Source of the DNA: Escallonia rubra
Taxonomy: Eukaryota; Streptophyta; Magnoliopsida; Escalloniales; Escalloniaceae
DNA length: 64,000 bases
Assembly (NCBI GenBank): GCA_033065855.1
Contig: JAVXUO010002581.1
Location: 868,001-932,000, forward strand
Reading direction: 5' to 3'
Of this stretch, positions 24,943 through 37,360 are shown piece after piece. The number at the start of each line of letters is the position of its first letter. Position 1 is the first letter of the stretch. The position numbers and the translations under genes are program-made. Below the pieces are notes generated by a model, which saw nothing but the letters and a program-made list of their open reading frames with translations, was not told the DNA's origin and searched no databases.

Positions 24943-25798
24943 GTCGCAAGCTCATTTTGTTTCTACAAACCCAAAAAATTATCTAAAATAACTTTGAAGG
25001 GGAGTTGTTAGATCAACTCACAACCATGTCATATCAGCTTAACTGGACTCGTTGTCCTCGTAAATGACTGGTGTCACCACTAGGTGAATGGGGAATGTAT
25101 TGTTGATTTGATAGGTTTTACCTTTGTTGCTTATTAGTGTTGTACTCTTTCGTTGTACACACTATTCGATTTGATTCGACAAAAAAGGATAAACAAAAGA
25201 AACTCGTAATTAGTTTCATAAAGTGTGTTTCTTATTAAGCTTGGTCGAGTAAGCAAGCCCTTACGAATAAAAAGGCTCAAAGATTAAAAATGATGAATTT
25301 ATGCTTGATAAATTTTGATGCTTGATAACATTTTAAAAATCTTTATTTTGACCCAGCTACGCTCATTTATATTGTTGTACCTCATATAAAATTTTGGATT
25401 GTGGAGTGACGCATAATATGCACACATCAAAACGGGGGGTTAAAGCAATGAGGAGTGGTCTTTAGGATTACAACGTTGCAAGATGGATGTAACTCGAGTC
25501 CAAGGGTCGATATGGAGATATTTAAATCTGCTACTTTGTAATAAGATGCCTCAACGTAAAAAGAGAAAGGTTCCTTCTTTTATAGTGGTTGACGTGGGAA
25601 GAAGCCCACTTACCAAATTCAATCGTAATTACATTCTTGTTTACGCTCACCCATGAGAAAAATCACGAACCTAGTGACTTCAACTGGACTCAAGGGGTAA
25701 CATCGACTTTGTGGTTGAGACTTGTGTGGGTCCCATGGAAGATATGAGGTTTGAAGGTTAAATTCAAGTAAGAGTATGGCCACTATAGAAAGACTTGG
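24943..25798. other. Intergenic, no feature seen
   Basis: Unique AT-rich sequence between a TRIM and a MITE. I see no gene, long repeat or clear regulatory site. Confidence 0.5.
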
Positions 25799-26099
25799 GG
25801 CCCCGTACGCTTACCATATTCGTTTTCTGTTTTTAGCAATGATGATGAAAAATATTCTTTTTTTGCGTACTTTTATCATTTTCTGTTTTCGTTTTGGATA
25901 AAATTACTCAAATAATAACAAAAAACTGAAAACACCTAAAAGGTGTTTCAGTTTTTTTCACTCAAACTTAACTCAATATAAGAAAAAATAACTAATTTTT
26001 TTTTTTTAAAATGATAAAAGTACATGAACGGATTTTCAAACTGAATATGAAAATCATGAAAATGAAAACAGAAAACAAATATGGTAAGCGTACGGGGCC
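25799..26099. mobile_element. MITE with GGCCCCGTACGC inverted ends
   Basis: The left end GGCCCCGTACGCTTACCATA is mirrored at the right end. The inverted match runs for about 37 bp with one or two mismatches. The roughly 300-bp body is AT-rich and non-coding. CTTGG occurs directly outside both ends, but I cannot fix the target-duplication length, so the superfamily stays open. Confidence 0.7.
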
Positions 26100-28263
26100 T
26101 TGGTAACTTAGGCTCTGGAACTAAGATTTTGATGAGGGTGTGATCCCTGCTTCACCATTTCTGGAAATAATGTATAAAATATCTGAACGGTTCAACTTGT
26201 ACATGCATATGAAAATTCATTGTGTGATAGTCTAAAAAGAAAGTAAAGAAGATCCTATTGTTCAGACTCTGTATCTAGTCACCATTGATTAGCGTTTGAC
26301 GGTATATGGTTGAGAGCGATTGGCATGTCGTGCTCCCCGTTAGAAAGAGGGAACTCACTTAATTTTGAGATCTTTATGTTTGCATAATGAGCCCTGATGC
26401 GAAAAGGAAGGATCGGCAGGCCGCCGGGGACACGTAGGGCATAGGAGACGGCACAAGTGACGGCTAAGCCGGCCCCTCCGAAAATTTAGGCCTTCTCATA
26501 AGGCGGGAATTGCTTTTGGAAATTTTGGAATCTCCCTCTCCCCTTCAAAGTTCAAACTTTAAAAATCCTTCAGATCTGACCGGTTCCTTCCCTTCACAAC
26601 ATCCATGGCCTAGCTCACGTGAAGTGGTACCCCGCAGTCACGTGCCCCTTTCTTTATATGGTGCAAAAGAGAATAAACAATATTGTGTCTACATTTAAAG
26701 TTAAAGCATTTTTTGGGAGGTAGAATGGGCTGCAGGCATCTCTTTGTGCTTTCCGTGCACATGCAACTTTCAGCTGGTGCATTTGCTTTTTTTATTTTTA
26801 TTTTTATTTTTTTTATAATAAGAAAATTATATTGATAATTAAATAACGGTTACAAGAGCCACAATCAGGCTTGTGACTAACTACAATTAGATTGTACTTG
26901 CTTTCAAGACTTCAAATATTCAAAATATAGTAGAAAGACATTTATATCACCATCTTATAAAAACAAAAGCAAAATAGGAGCGGGAGATCATTCATAACAT
27001 ATTGTCGTGCACCCAATCCTAGTGGACGTCAATGCGTTTCTGTTATGCAAAAGTTGTTAGAGATCTCGTTTCTTTTAGTTGCGATACATGTACCATGTCT
27101 ATGTTGTACTCATGAAAGTCGGATGCTAGATAATAAAAGTCATACAAAATGAGTGCGACACAATCTCTAAAACTGGCGGAGTTGTGTGTATCGTACAAAT
27201 GTCAAATGTTTTTGAAAAAAAAATGTATAAGCCTTTTTAAAAATTTGATTTTTGATAAGAAAACTGGAATCTCGAGAACTTTTGAGAATCCTTTATCTTT
27301 GTCACAATTAAAAATAATTTTCTTATGAACACTTACCCATTTGATTATTGTTTTCTTCAGTTTGGTTTTTATCTTCTTGAAAATGTGAAGTTTTTTAAAG
27401 AATGCAACGTCTAACTTGTTTGGATATCAATTTTTAAATAGCAATACTATATAACATGTATGAAAAATCATTTATGCTAACTGAACATCATTTTCAATAT
27501 ATTTACATCTCAAAAGAATTGAGGTGAGTTTCAATAATATTTTTGCAAAGAATTGACAAATAGTAATTAATTTGGTGCTTTTGAAAACACTAGTATAATG
27601 CACGTGCGATGTACGTGAATGTTAACATGTGACAAAATTAGATTATTGTATAGAAAAACCATAACCTCATGTATTATATAGATTATGACAATCATTTTCA
27701 GTAATTCAAGTATACATGTTAATATAATTGAAGTAAAAAAGGCAAGTTAAAATTTAAACGTAGATGCATGAGTATTGTCCTAAAAAAATGTTATGAATCC
27801 ATTTTAAAAATATTAATTGTCTCACAATTACCTCATCTCGCACAACTTTTATATAATATAAAAAAGTGTAATTCAATTTTATGTCAGTGATGGTCCATCT
27901 CCTTATAATGGTCTTACCCACCACTATTTTGAAGTAAAAACAAATATAATTAAGAACTATGGCATAGTTCAACTAAAAGGTATTTAATAGCCAACATAAT
28001 AGTATTATCTTTATGCCAACATCTATAAAGTCGTAGTTTTTCGACTTTAGCTTTTAATCATTTTTTACTTGTTTCTCGTATTTATATTATTTTATAGTCT
28101 AATTTGATGAACACAATAGTTGTCGTGAATGTCTCACAGTTGTCCTTAGTCACCGTATTTTATGAAATATTTTTCATATTTAATTTAATTTAATTTAATT
28201 TGAGAAAGATGTTCTTATAAGATTAGTATATAACTAATTTACTTGTTAGGAATTGCTGCAATG
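26100..28263. other. Intergenic with a possible LINE tail
   Basis: Mostly AT-rich. At about 26788-26850 a T-run is followed by ATAATAAGAAAATTATATTG, which on the minus strand looks like the poly(A) end of a truncated LINE; I could not find its target duplication. 27200-28260 is AT-rich with no gene seen. A short TTTAA repeat lies at 28180-28200. Confidence 0.4.
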
Positions 28264-29069
28264 AAAGGTTGATGCCAAGGAAAGTGGGTTCGTACCTACG
28301 TGGAGGTGCCACAAAGGCTGTCGTCCGAGTCAGCTTCCAAGTATGCAAAGTGAGAGACAGTGGGGGCGGAGTAAGGGCAGAGAGCAAGACTTCTCAGACA
28401 AGCCGTAAGGAGTGGCAGTGCTGCGAAGACAAGGCTGAGACGAACATGGCCGATAGTCGACAGTCCAAGTCAAAGTCCGAGTCAGGGTCCAATGCTATGG
28501 TCCAAAGTTATGTCCAATTTGTGTTTCTCTCTTTAGAATCCAAGAGCTCCCAAATTCTAGAGTGGGAAAGTGATTTTGTGAAAAATGAGCAAAAGTCCCT
28601 TTTTGAGACATAAAGTCCACTATTTATAGGAAACAGTGTGCATGTGTCATAAAATGTCACATGTCGTCCCCTGGGAGTGACACGTCACCAGGGGTCCCAA
28701 AAATCGGTTCTATGTTGGACTGTCGGTTCCTAAATTCGTGCTACCTGCCCCACACAGCGTCGCTCTACCTGTCTGAGAAGATTGAACACACCATGACAGC
28801 ATGATCAGAGTAAGCCCGTTGCCCCAGCCACCGGTCGAACCCTTACTGAATCCCATAAGGTGCGTTAAGAGACGCGTAGAGAACCTGACAGCGGTGAGGG
28901 TTCCCCTGTAGCCAACTTCCAGGCAGACTAAGAGCGATGCCTTCCAAAGACTTGTTCCCGTCTCGGAGTGACCCGGGGGTCATCGTCCTGGGGGTGCCGA
29001 TGATCACCGGTAACGTGAATGGACATGGTCATAGCTTAGTGCTCAGTGTCATGTAAGTCACCCCAGACG

Positions 29070-29330
29070 GCGATATCTTTGTGGTAACGAGCTTATCCTG
29101 CTGCGAAGGGTCCTCGTGCCGAAGCACTACGAGCGAAGCCCCCCAAAATGAAGACGGTGATAGCTTTGTGGTAACGAGCCTATCCCGCTGTGAAGGGTCC
29201 TCGTGCCGGAGCACTACGAGCGGAACCCCCCGAAATGAAGACGGCGATAGCTTTGTGGTAATGAGCCTATCCCGCTGCGAAGGGTCCTTGTGCCGGAGCA
29301 CTATGAGCGGAGCCCCTCAGAATGCTGCAC
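29070..29330. repeat. Tandem repeat, about 87-bp unit, three copies
   Basis: Units begin near CTTTGTGGTAA at 29078, 29164 and 29251 and carry TATCC(C/T)GCTG(C/T)GAAGGGTCC. The opposite arm of the giant inverted repeat has this unit once (about 32395-32470), so the array grew in the left arm only. Confidence 0.8.
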
Positions 29331-29472
29331 ACTCTGGAGAGTGGGACGAAGCATGTTCCACGTCCATGGCGTGGGCACATGGTGTGGTGAATGAATATGA
29401 TGCCCGGAGGCATGTAACATGATTGTGGCACATGGGCGCAGTGTCTATAGCACAAGAGATTGGTTGTGGCGC

Positions 29473-29830
29473 ATGGAAGTGGCGCACGGGCGCGGCGACA
29501 CAATACCTGGTGCCGGGGCACGTATCATGGAAGTGGCACACGGGCACTGCAACGATCTTCGCGGAGACAATACCTGGTGCCGGGGCACGTATCATGGAAG
29601 TGGCACACGGGCACTGCAACGATCTTCGCGGAGACAATACCTGGTGCCGGGGCAAGTATCATGGAGGTGGCGCACGGGGGCGGCGACGACCGTCGCAAAG
29701 ATAATACCTGGTGGTACTGGGGCACGTATCATAGAAGTGGAGCACGAGCGCGATGACGATCGTCGCGGAGACAATACTTGGTGTCGGGACACATATCATG
29801 GAAATGGCGTACAAACATGGTGATGAATGT
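29473..29830. repeat. Tandem repeat, about 67-bp unit, five copies
   Basis: Each unit holds a version of AATACCTGGTGCCGGGGCA followed by a GTATCATGGAAGT-like stretch. Two neighbouring units (from about 29530 and 29597) are nearly identical, while the outer ones are diverged. The right arm of the giant inverted repeat has only one or two copies (about 32190-32290). Confidence 0.8.
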
Positions 29831-32800
29831 CGTGGAGACGGTGCACATGCGCGCGTCGGGTGTCCCTAAGACGTGGCGTGAGCCAAGTGTGCAGGTTATA
29901 CCAAAATAATAAGTACAATATTCAGTAATGACAAAGTTGGGAAAGATGATACGCGGTCGTCAGCGACGGGTCATTCGGCGGTAACGCCTGACTTTGGGCT
30001 ACGGGCATCGCGGAAGCGGTGCATGGTCGCGAGCAACAGACAACGGACGTCGCAAGGTTGATGTACGGGCATCGATAAACATCGTGAAGGTGCAAAGACT
30101 CGAGAAGACAAGTGCACGCGGGATGGGAGGCCGATGGCCAAACAATTGGGGGAAGGCCAAGGCCACCACCCCTGGGGAGGCTGAGGCCGAGGCCGACCTT
30201 AGGGGGTGGCCAAGGCCAAGGCCAATTCCCCCGAAGGGGGGCCAAGGTCACTCCCCCTTTTGGTGAACTTCGGGCACGCTGACGGTAGGTGTTTTGATGG
30301 GCAATGATAAATCGGGAAGTTAAGGTACGACGAGCGTGTTGTCATGAGTCATACCCATGTGACGAATAAGGTGCCAAAGTCACATACGAAATGTACGAAG
30401 CGAACAAAGCCCGAAAAGGACTTTGCACAAAAGGTGAACAACCGGGGGGGGGGAGGCCAACCCCCCATGGATGCCGAGGCCGACCCCATGGGGTTGGCCA
30501 AGGCCTTTGCCCCTTGACCCCATCACTCCGGTTGTGCCGTCGGTTGATGTTTTTGGTAAAAAGGTGTTCGGGTGGTCACGGCGTGATGATCGTGCTACCT
30601 TGAGTCACACTAACATAAAATAATTGGTGACTAAGTCGCGCACAAAGCGTGCGAAGCGAAAAACGTACGTGACTTGGGCGCGCGCACTTTGACAGGTTCG
30701 AAGCATTGAAAAAATGACCGTTGAATGTGTCGACGTGTTCGCGCGAAGCGGGTCCCTTAGTGGGCCCTTGGGTCCGACCAAGATAGGTTGGGAACAAAGG
30801 TTAATAACTTCGAACGCTTAAAACATAAAATATGAATATATATTTGCAAATACACGACTACTTTCCATAAATAATATGATTATTAAGATTTTCCTTGTTA
30901 AATGAAAAGGAATTATATGTTGCAAACCAAATAGCAACCACGCTGTCAATCACTTCCAATCTAATTACTGTAATATTTTGTCGCCTATAATGATGTAGTG
31001 GTATTTTTAACTGTTCATGTTACCTTTTACTGGCAAGTGATGAGGCAAGTGATGAATTATTTACTCCCTTGCTGATATGGTGGTAAATATAATTTGATTA
31101 GAAAAAGAAGTACTTTCGAAAGAGAAAACAAATGAACAGAAAAAAATAATGACTCGTACAATTGAATTTATTTAAATTTATTCTCTTCTCTTTTCGGTCA
31201 CGTCAAAAGTGGTATGGAGAATTTTTTATTATTTTAAAGTTAATTTCTGATTGCAAATGCGTAGAGCTGTCCATTCATGTAGTATCCAGTTAGAGATTGT
31301 CCAAACACGTCGACACATTCAACGGTCAATTTTTCAACACATCAAACGTGTCAAAGTGTGCACGCCTAAGTCACGTGTATTTTTCGCTTCGCACGCCTCG
31401 TGCACGACTTAGGCGCCAATTATTTCACGTTAGTGTGACTCACGGTAGCACGTTCGTCACGCCGCGACCACCCGAACATCTTTTCGCCAAAAATATCGGT
31501 CGACGGCGCAACCAGAGCCATGAGGTCAAGGGGTAAAGGCCTCCCCCTGCCCATGGGGTCGGCCTCGGCCTCCCCAAGGGGTTGGCCTTGGCCTTCCCCC
31601 CAATGTTTGGCCTTAGGCCTTCCCCAAGTCACCTCATCCCCGTGCAATGTCCATTTTCGTGCGTTGTTCACTACGTACGCCTCGTGTGTGATTTTGGCAC
31701 CTTGTTCATTACGTGGGTGCGACTCACGGAAACACGTTCGTCGTACCTTGACTGCCCAACTCCTCGTTGTCCACCAAAACACCAATCATCGGTGTGCCCA
31801 AAGATCACCAAAAAAGGGGGGAAGTGGCCTTGGCCTTGGCCACCCCCTAAGGTCGGTCTCGGCCTCCCCAAGGGGGTTGGCCTTCTCCTTCCCCCAAAGT
31901 CCGGCCTTCGGCCTCCCCTTTCATGCGCATTTGTCTTCACGGGGTTTTGCGTCTTCGCGATGCTCACTAATACTCGCACACCAACCTCGCGACATCCGTC
32001 ATCCGTGGCCGCGCACCGTCTCCACAATGCCCGTCACCCAAAGTAACGCGCTACCCCTGAGGGACCCTTCGCTGACGGTCACATACCACCAAACTTTGTC
32101 ATTACTAAAGATCACATTATCATTTTGGTACAACATACACACTCAAGTCTCGTCCCGTCTCCGGGACACCCGACACGCGCATGTGCGTCGTCTCTGCGAT
32201 GGTCGTCGCCGCGCCCGTGCGCCACTTCCATAACATGTGCCCCCGACACCAGGTATTGTCTCGCCACGGTCGTCGCCACGCCCATGCACCACAATCATGT
32301 TACATGCCTCTGGGCACCACACTCATTCACCACACCATGCGCCCCCGCCATGGACGTGGAACATGCTTCGACCCACTCTCCGGAGTGTACAGCATTTTGA
32401 GGGGCTTCGCTCGTAGTATTTCGGCACGAGGACCCTTCGCAGTGGGATACGCTCGTTACCACAAAGCTATCGCCGCCTGGGGTGACTTGCATGACACTAG
32501 GCACTAAGCTGCGACCATGTCCACTCACGTTACCGATGATCGTCGGCGCCCCTAGGACAATGACCCCCGGGTCACTCCGGGACGATAGCAGGTCTTTGGA
32601 GGGCATCGCGCCTAGTTTGCCTAACAGTTGGCTACAGGGGCAACCCTCACCGCTGTCAGGTTCTCTACTCGTTTCTTGACACACATTTGTGGGATTCAGT
32701 AAGGGCTTGGACCAGTGGCTGGGGCAACGGGCTTACTTTGATCATACTGTCGTCAGTCTTCTCAGACAGGCAGAGCGACGCTGTGTGGGGCATGTAGCAT

Positions 32801-33519
32801 GAATTTAGGAATCGACAGTCCAATGGAGAACCGGTATTTTTGGACCCCTTGGTGACGTGTCGCTCCCAGGGGACGACATGTGGCACTTGATGACACATGC
32901 ACACTGTTTCCTGTAAATAGTGGACTTTATGACTTATTCAAGCACTTTTTTGGCTTATTTTACAAAATCACTTTCTCACTCTAGAACTTGAGAGCTCTTG
33001 GATTCTAGAGAGAGAAACACAATTGGACATAATCTTAGACATAACATCGGACCGTAGCATTGGATCCTGACTTGGACCTTGACTTGGACTGTCGACTACC
33101 GGCCCTATTCATCTCAGCCTTGTCTCTGTAGCACTGTCATCCCTCACGGCCTGTCTGGAAAGTCTTGCTCCCTGCCCTTACTCCACCCTCACTGTCTCTC
33201 ACTTTGTATATCTGGAAGCTGACTCGGACTGCAACATTTGTGGCACTTCCACGTAGGTACGAACCCACTTTCTTTGGCATCAAAAGGTAAATAAGAATTG
33301 AAGTCACAATAATTTACATAGTCAAAGACAAAATGTGCTATTTTCTTGTAAGGAAGACAAATTATACTTGGCAAGTGTTCATCAACTTACGGTGGGATGC
33401 CTATCTAAAGGAAATGATAGACATATCTATTAATTTTTACTTTTAAGATTCATATTATAGAGAGGCGAAAGAGGTAGAATCGCCCTTAGTTCAATGGCTG
33501 TGTTGATACTTAATCAATA

Positions 33520-34070
33520 ATTAATATGGAATGAGTAATTTCAAGATTTTATTAGGGCATGATGTTCACAGCATAATTTTCAATCCTTAGACAACAAAAA
33601 ACAAATAGGAATATGATGAGAGTACTTTATAACAATCAAATGAAGAGAAAGAAAGTTAAGTTGCTCAACATTTTGAAGTTTGCTTAGAGAATTACCAACC
33701 ATTGCATGACCAAACCTAATTCATACAATTAAGACACACGTGCGTGGGCGCGTATATATGCACAAATATAATATCAAGCTTTAAAGCCAAATATAGAAAA
33801 GTTGAAGGAAAATATTAATTACCTATTTATTACAATTTTTGTTTTATATTTTCATTTTCATCATTTTCGTATCCAGTTAGGAAACATGGTGGTCTAATTT
33901 AATGATTTTGACCAAAATAAAAATAAAAATTTGCTACTATTCTCCGATAATGGGTGAGAGATGGCAACAAAAAAAATAGGTGTTTTCACATTGTCGTACT
34001 ACTTGGGTAAGAATTTTTTACGACAAAATAGAAAATAGTAAACATACATGATGATGGAAAAAATATTCTT
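33520..34070. repeat. Direct duplication, copy 1
   Basis: About 550 bp of AT-rich DNA closely repeated at 34391-34928, offset about 873 bp, roughly 90% identical by eye. Shared landmarks include TCAAGATTTTATTAGGGCAT and CATATCCAGTTAGGAAAC-like text. It is non-coding. No terminal repeats or target duplication were found, so it could be a tandem segmental copy rather than a transposon. Confidence 0.75.
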
Positions 34071-34390
34071 GGTCAAAGTTAATTGTTCTACTTTTGTTAC
34101 AAGACGTTATCATCATTAAGGTCTCGTGTGTCCTAATTTATGTAAAGTATTACGTTGTGGATGACAATGAACATACATTATTTAAGTAATGATAAGTTTT
34201 ATGAAAAATGAGAGATACATTCATGTACTAATTATAGCATTCATGAGTAGTGAAAAAAATGGATTTGATAAAAGAATCTAGATTCTTGGTATGTCAATTG
34301 TATGGCAATGTAGTAATTTTAAAAGACAAGAAGGGTATTGTGGTCCAAAAAATAATTTTCAATGATCCACACTTTTGTATGTAGTACGGA

Positions 34391-34928
34391 TAATTAATAT
34401 AGAATGACTAATTTCAAGATTTTATTAGGGCATGGCTCACAGCATAATTTTCAATCCTTAGACAACCAAAAATAAATAGGAAGATGATGAGAGTACTCTA
34501 TAACGATCAAAGGAAGAGAAACAAAAGTTAAGTTGCTCAACATTTTGAAGTTTGCTTAGAGATTTACTAACCATTGCATGACCAGACCTAATTCACACAA
34601 TTAAGACACACGCGCATGCGCGCGTATATATGCACATAAATAATATCAAGTTTTAAAGCCAAATATAGAAAAGTTGAAGGAAAATATTAATTACCTGTTT
34701 ATTACAAATTTTGTTTTATGCTTTCATTTTTATCATTTTCATATCCAGTTAGGAAACATGGTGGTCTACTTTTATGATTTTGACAATTTTTTTTTTGTTG
34801 TTGCTACTATTCTCCGATAATTGGTGAGAGATTGCCAAAAAAGATAGGTGTTTTCACATTGTCGTACTACTTGGGTAAGAATTTTTTAAGACAAAACTAA
34901 AAATAGTAAACGTACACGATGGAAAAAA
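34391..34928. repeat. Direct duplication, copy 2
   Basis: Partner of 33520-34070. Its right end meets the first unit of the 38-bp tandem repeat in the Gypsy LTR piece. The 320 bp between the copies (34071-34390) are AT-rich without a gene. Confidence 0.75.
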
Positions 34929-34929
34929 T

Positions 34930-35045
34930 AGTATGGGCTAGTGCCTTGACGGACTAGTCGGAACATTGGTATGGGCTAGTACCTTGATGGATTAGTCGGT
35001 GTATTGGTATGGGCTAGTACTTTGACGGACTAGTCGGTGTATCTA
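34930..35045. repeat. 38-bp tandem repeat, three copies
   Basis: TATGGGCTAGTACCTTGATG-like units start at 34932, 34970 and 35008, each ending GACTAGTCGG with small differences. They lie inside the Gypsy-type LTR piece. Confidence 0.85.
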
Positions 35046-35823
35046 TGATTGTCTGCATCGTATCTAAAATTTTCCTTTGATATCTGATCGAATTAGTTAT
35101 GATTCTTTTGAAACTCTTGAAAAATTATCATTGAATTGCATCTGTGAATTATTTTGTAATCTCTATGTATTACGGGATTTGGTGTGGGCAGAAATGATTG
35201 GATTTGTGCTTGTGTTGAAATCCTTTGAGAAATTTTCTTGGTACTTTGGAAATGATGACTTTGGAAGTGATCTTTTATTGATCGTTTAGAAACCGTCGTG
35301 ATTGTTATTGTTATTTTGCTATCGATTTATGACGAATTTTGATTAATTTGGACATTGAGTTTTTGATCGTTCGAAGTGTTTTGAAAATTTTCGTCGGTTG
35401 GATTCTTTGGAATTGTTTTTTAATTCTTTGTTAATCCTTGTACGACCTTACTGAGCTCTCAAAAGCTCACACTTCGTTTGATTCCTTTCTGCAGGTTTTG
35501 ATCAACAGTAGATTGCTCGGGAATGGGATTTAGAATCTGTGTGAGATTCCGGTGAGCCTACCACTACTGTATAGTAAGACCCTTGTGCGGGTCGGTGCTG
35601 TTAACACGTTATATAAGGACTCGAGTTTGTAAAGAACCTAGGTCTTAATAGTTAAAGTTTAAGTAATTTTGTAATATTGTATTTGAGGAATTTGAATTGA
35701 TGTCTAATTAGATGCTTTGAAGTGTATGTTAGTGAACATGATCTGACAGGTTTGATGTGATCCGAGAGGTTAACGACCCGGAAGTTCGGGGTAGCGGAGC
35801 TCTGAATTTCTGAGGGCGTTACA
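34930..35823 (-). mobile_element. Gypsy-type LTR fragment
   Basis: On the minus strand this begins TGTAACGCCCTCAG at 35823. TGTAACGCCC is a common LTR start in chromovirus-type plant Gypsy elements. It includes ACCTGCAGAAAGGAATCAAA near 35495, also usual in such LTRs. No internal domain or partner LTR is present. The low-coordinate end is not fixed; it abuts the direct duplication. An old solo or truncated LTR is the likely explanation. Confidence 0.55.
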
Positions 35824-36205
35824 GGACATTGCAGACACAGTAGCACCCATCCTTTTTTATTTACGTCATCTTCTAGCTGATTTGCACTTTTGTCAAATTG
35901 AAAGGAAATTGCCGTTGCAAATGCAGGAGGCTCGATCCTTAGCCAAGTATGCAGGTAATGCTAGGATCATGGTATACCAGGACTGGATACGAGTTGTGCA
36001 TAAATAGTTAAAGATTGTCTCTATTGCGCTACTGTAGTAAATAAATTGCTAGGAGAATGCTCAGTGTGACGGGTGCAGTCTGCTTTTCGTATGTATGTAT
36101 CAGTCATGGAATATGTCATGACCTACAAACTGTTGTACCGGCACTAACGTGCCCAATATGTTCTACGTTAATGTTATTCTCGTATTTATATAAATAAATA
36201 AAAAA
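35824..36205 (+). mobile_element. LINE 3' end with RNase H tail
   Basis: From 35824 the frame reads DIADTVAPILFYLRHLLADL and ends YQDWIRVVHK before a stop near 36008. It parallels the LINE tail at 7835-8462 (DTVAPIFYDF and YQDWVDD). An A-rich end lies at about 36190-36206. ACAGG occurs at both edges, a possible short target duplication. It starts exactly where the Gypsy-type LTR ends. Confidence 0.7.
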
Positions 36206-36214
36206 CAGGTGTTG

Positions 36215-37239
36215 ATTGGACTTCCGAATCAAAATTTCTTTGAGATGTTGGATTGGAGATTACAGTCTTAGACTCTTGCAGTTTCGCATGCTTTGGCTTC
36301 TTACGAAGCTCCCGAAGGTACGGATGTATCTTTTGCACTCCAATCACCATCACCTCGAGGCCTATCACCAAAGGGTCTCTGGCCTTATTACAGAACACGT
36401 ATTGTTCATTGAGAGGGAAAGAAGAGCGCTCTGAAGACCTTAAGAGGTATTATTAAGTTTTGAACCAACATTTTGATTGCCAGAACTCCCTGATAACCAT
36501 ACTCACTCTGCATCTCTACTCCACTTCAAGCACTACCCATGTTCAGGCCCCTTTTTAGCTCCAGGCAGGTTACCTCGTCTCCTTCCTTTGTTCTTTACTT
36601 CCAGTCATATTCAGAAAACACTCGGTCCCTGACAAATATATCAATCAGCTAAAATCAATCTTTCCTAAAAAGATAAGTAGCAAATATATGCATATAATCA
36701 CAACATTAATGACTTCTGTCAATGCATTAGATCCCGACTTGATCCATTAAGCTCTCTTATATGCACGGGTTTAGGACTTTAGGCTAGCCTTTAAATATTT
36801 AAAAGGCAGCCCCTGTTGCAAGCAACAAGGGCCATAACTAAATCAACACTATAAAACACACTACTACTTGACAAAAATACCCCTGTTTTCTCTTAGATAA
36901 CAACTCCTCCATCTCTCTTTCCCCGTCAAATCAGCACCATCAGCCGATGTAAAATTTCAGTAGCACCATCATTTCCAACCACTGCCTTCCATCTATGCAC
37001 CTCCCTCTTTAGCAATTGCCACCATCACCCACCTTACGATAGTGCCCAACTGAGCTACCACCCTGATTCTTTCAAGTTTACCCGCCCCAACTCCATTAAA
37101 AATGGTATATTCAATCAAAATTGTCAAAACTTTATCACATGATTTCAGGAATACTCACTTTTCTGCCACAGTCTTGCTCACAATCATGGCGGTGATAAGA
37201 CATTCACGTGATTAAGTGATTTATCAATTAAGAAAACAT
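36215..37239. other. Intergenic, no supported gene
   Basis: Short frames near 36186-36456 lie on both strands and have no recognisable domain. The remainder is unique AT-rich DNA. Confidence 0.45.
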
Positions 37240-37284
37240 ATTACCAATCTTCTAACTTAAGACTTTGTTATATTTGGCAACAGA

Positions 37285-37360
37285 AGTCGAGCGGTTAATG
37301 GGGACGGACTGTAAATTCGTTGACAATATGTCTACGCTGGTTCAAATCCAGCTCGGCCCA
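37285..37360 (+). pseudogene. Plastid trnY-GUA relic in the nucleus
   Basis: GAGCGGTTAATGGGGACGGA, the anticodon context ACTGTAAATTC, and TGGTTCAAATCCAGCTCGGC match chloroplast tRNA-Tyr(GUA) almost exactly. The 5' acceptor half is replaced by unrelated bases, so no functional tRNA is expected. The 5' end may mark the edge of the plastid insertion. Confidence 0.88.

Larger units (their letters stand above)
28270..33282. mobile_element. Giant inverted-repeat element, class uncertain
   Basis: The left arm (28270 to about 30745) and the right arm (about 31297-33282) are inverse copies; the loop of about 550 bp between them is AT-rich and unrelated. The outer ends are TGATGCCAAGGAAAGTGGG and its near-inverse ending TTTGGCATCA. 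The 6-bp AAAGGT flanks both sides (28264-28269, 33283-33288). Each arm has a TATA-like box about 360 bp inside its end, pointing outward (28621-28629 minus; 32911-32920 plus). The arms are GC-rich with many GGCCAAGGCC palindromes. No protein family is recognisable. It could be a long-inverted-repeat DNA transposon, or two LTR-like sequences in opposite orientation. As an element of possible LTR kind it is treated as a fossil. Confidence 0.75.

Noticed and set aside
29419-29823. Overlapping 93-134-codon frames in both directions
   Set aside because: All follow the 67-bp tandem repeat; periodic sequence without stops is not evidence of a gene.
31520-32233. 237-codon frame in the right arm of the giant inverted repeat
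   Set aside because: GC-rich repeat text gives long frames in several directions; there is no domain, and the frame is not kept in the left arm.
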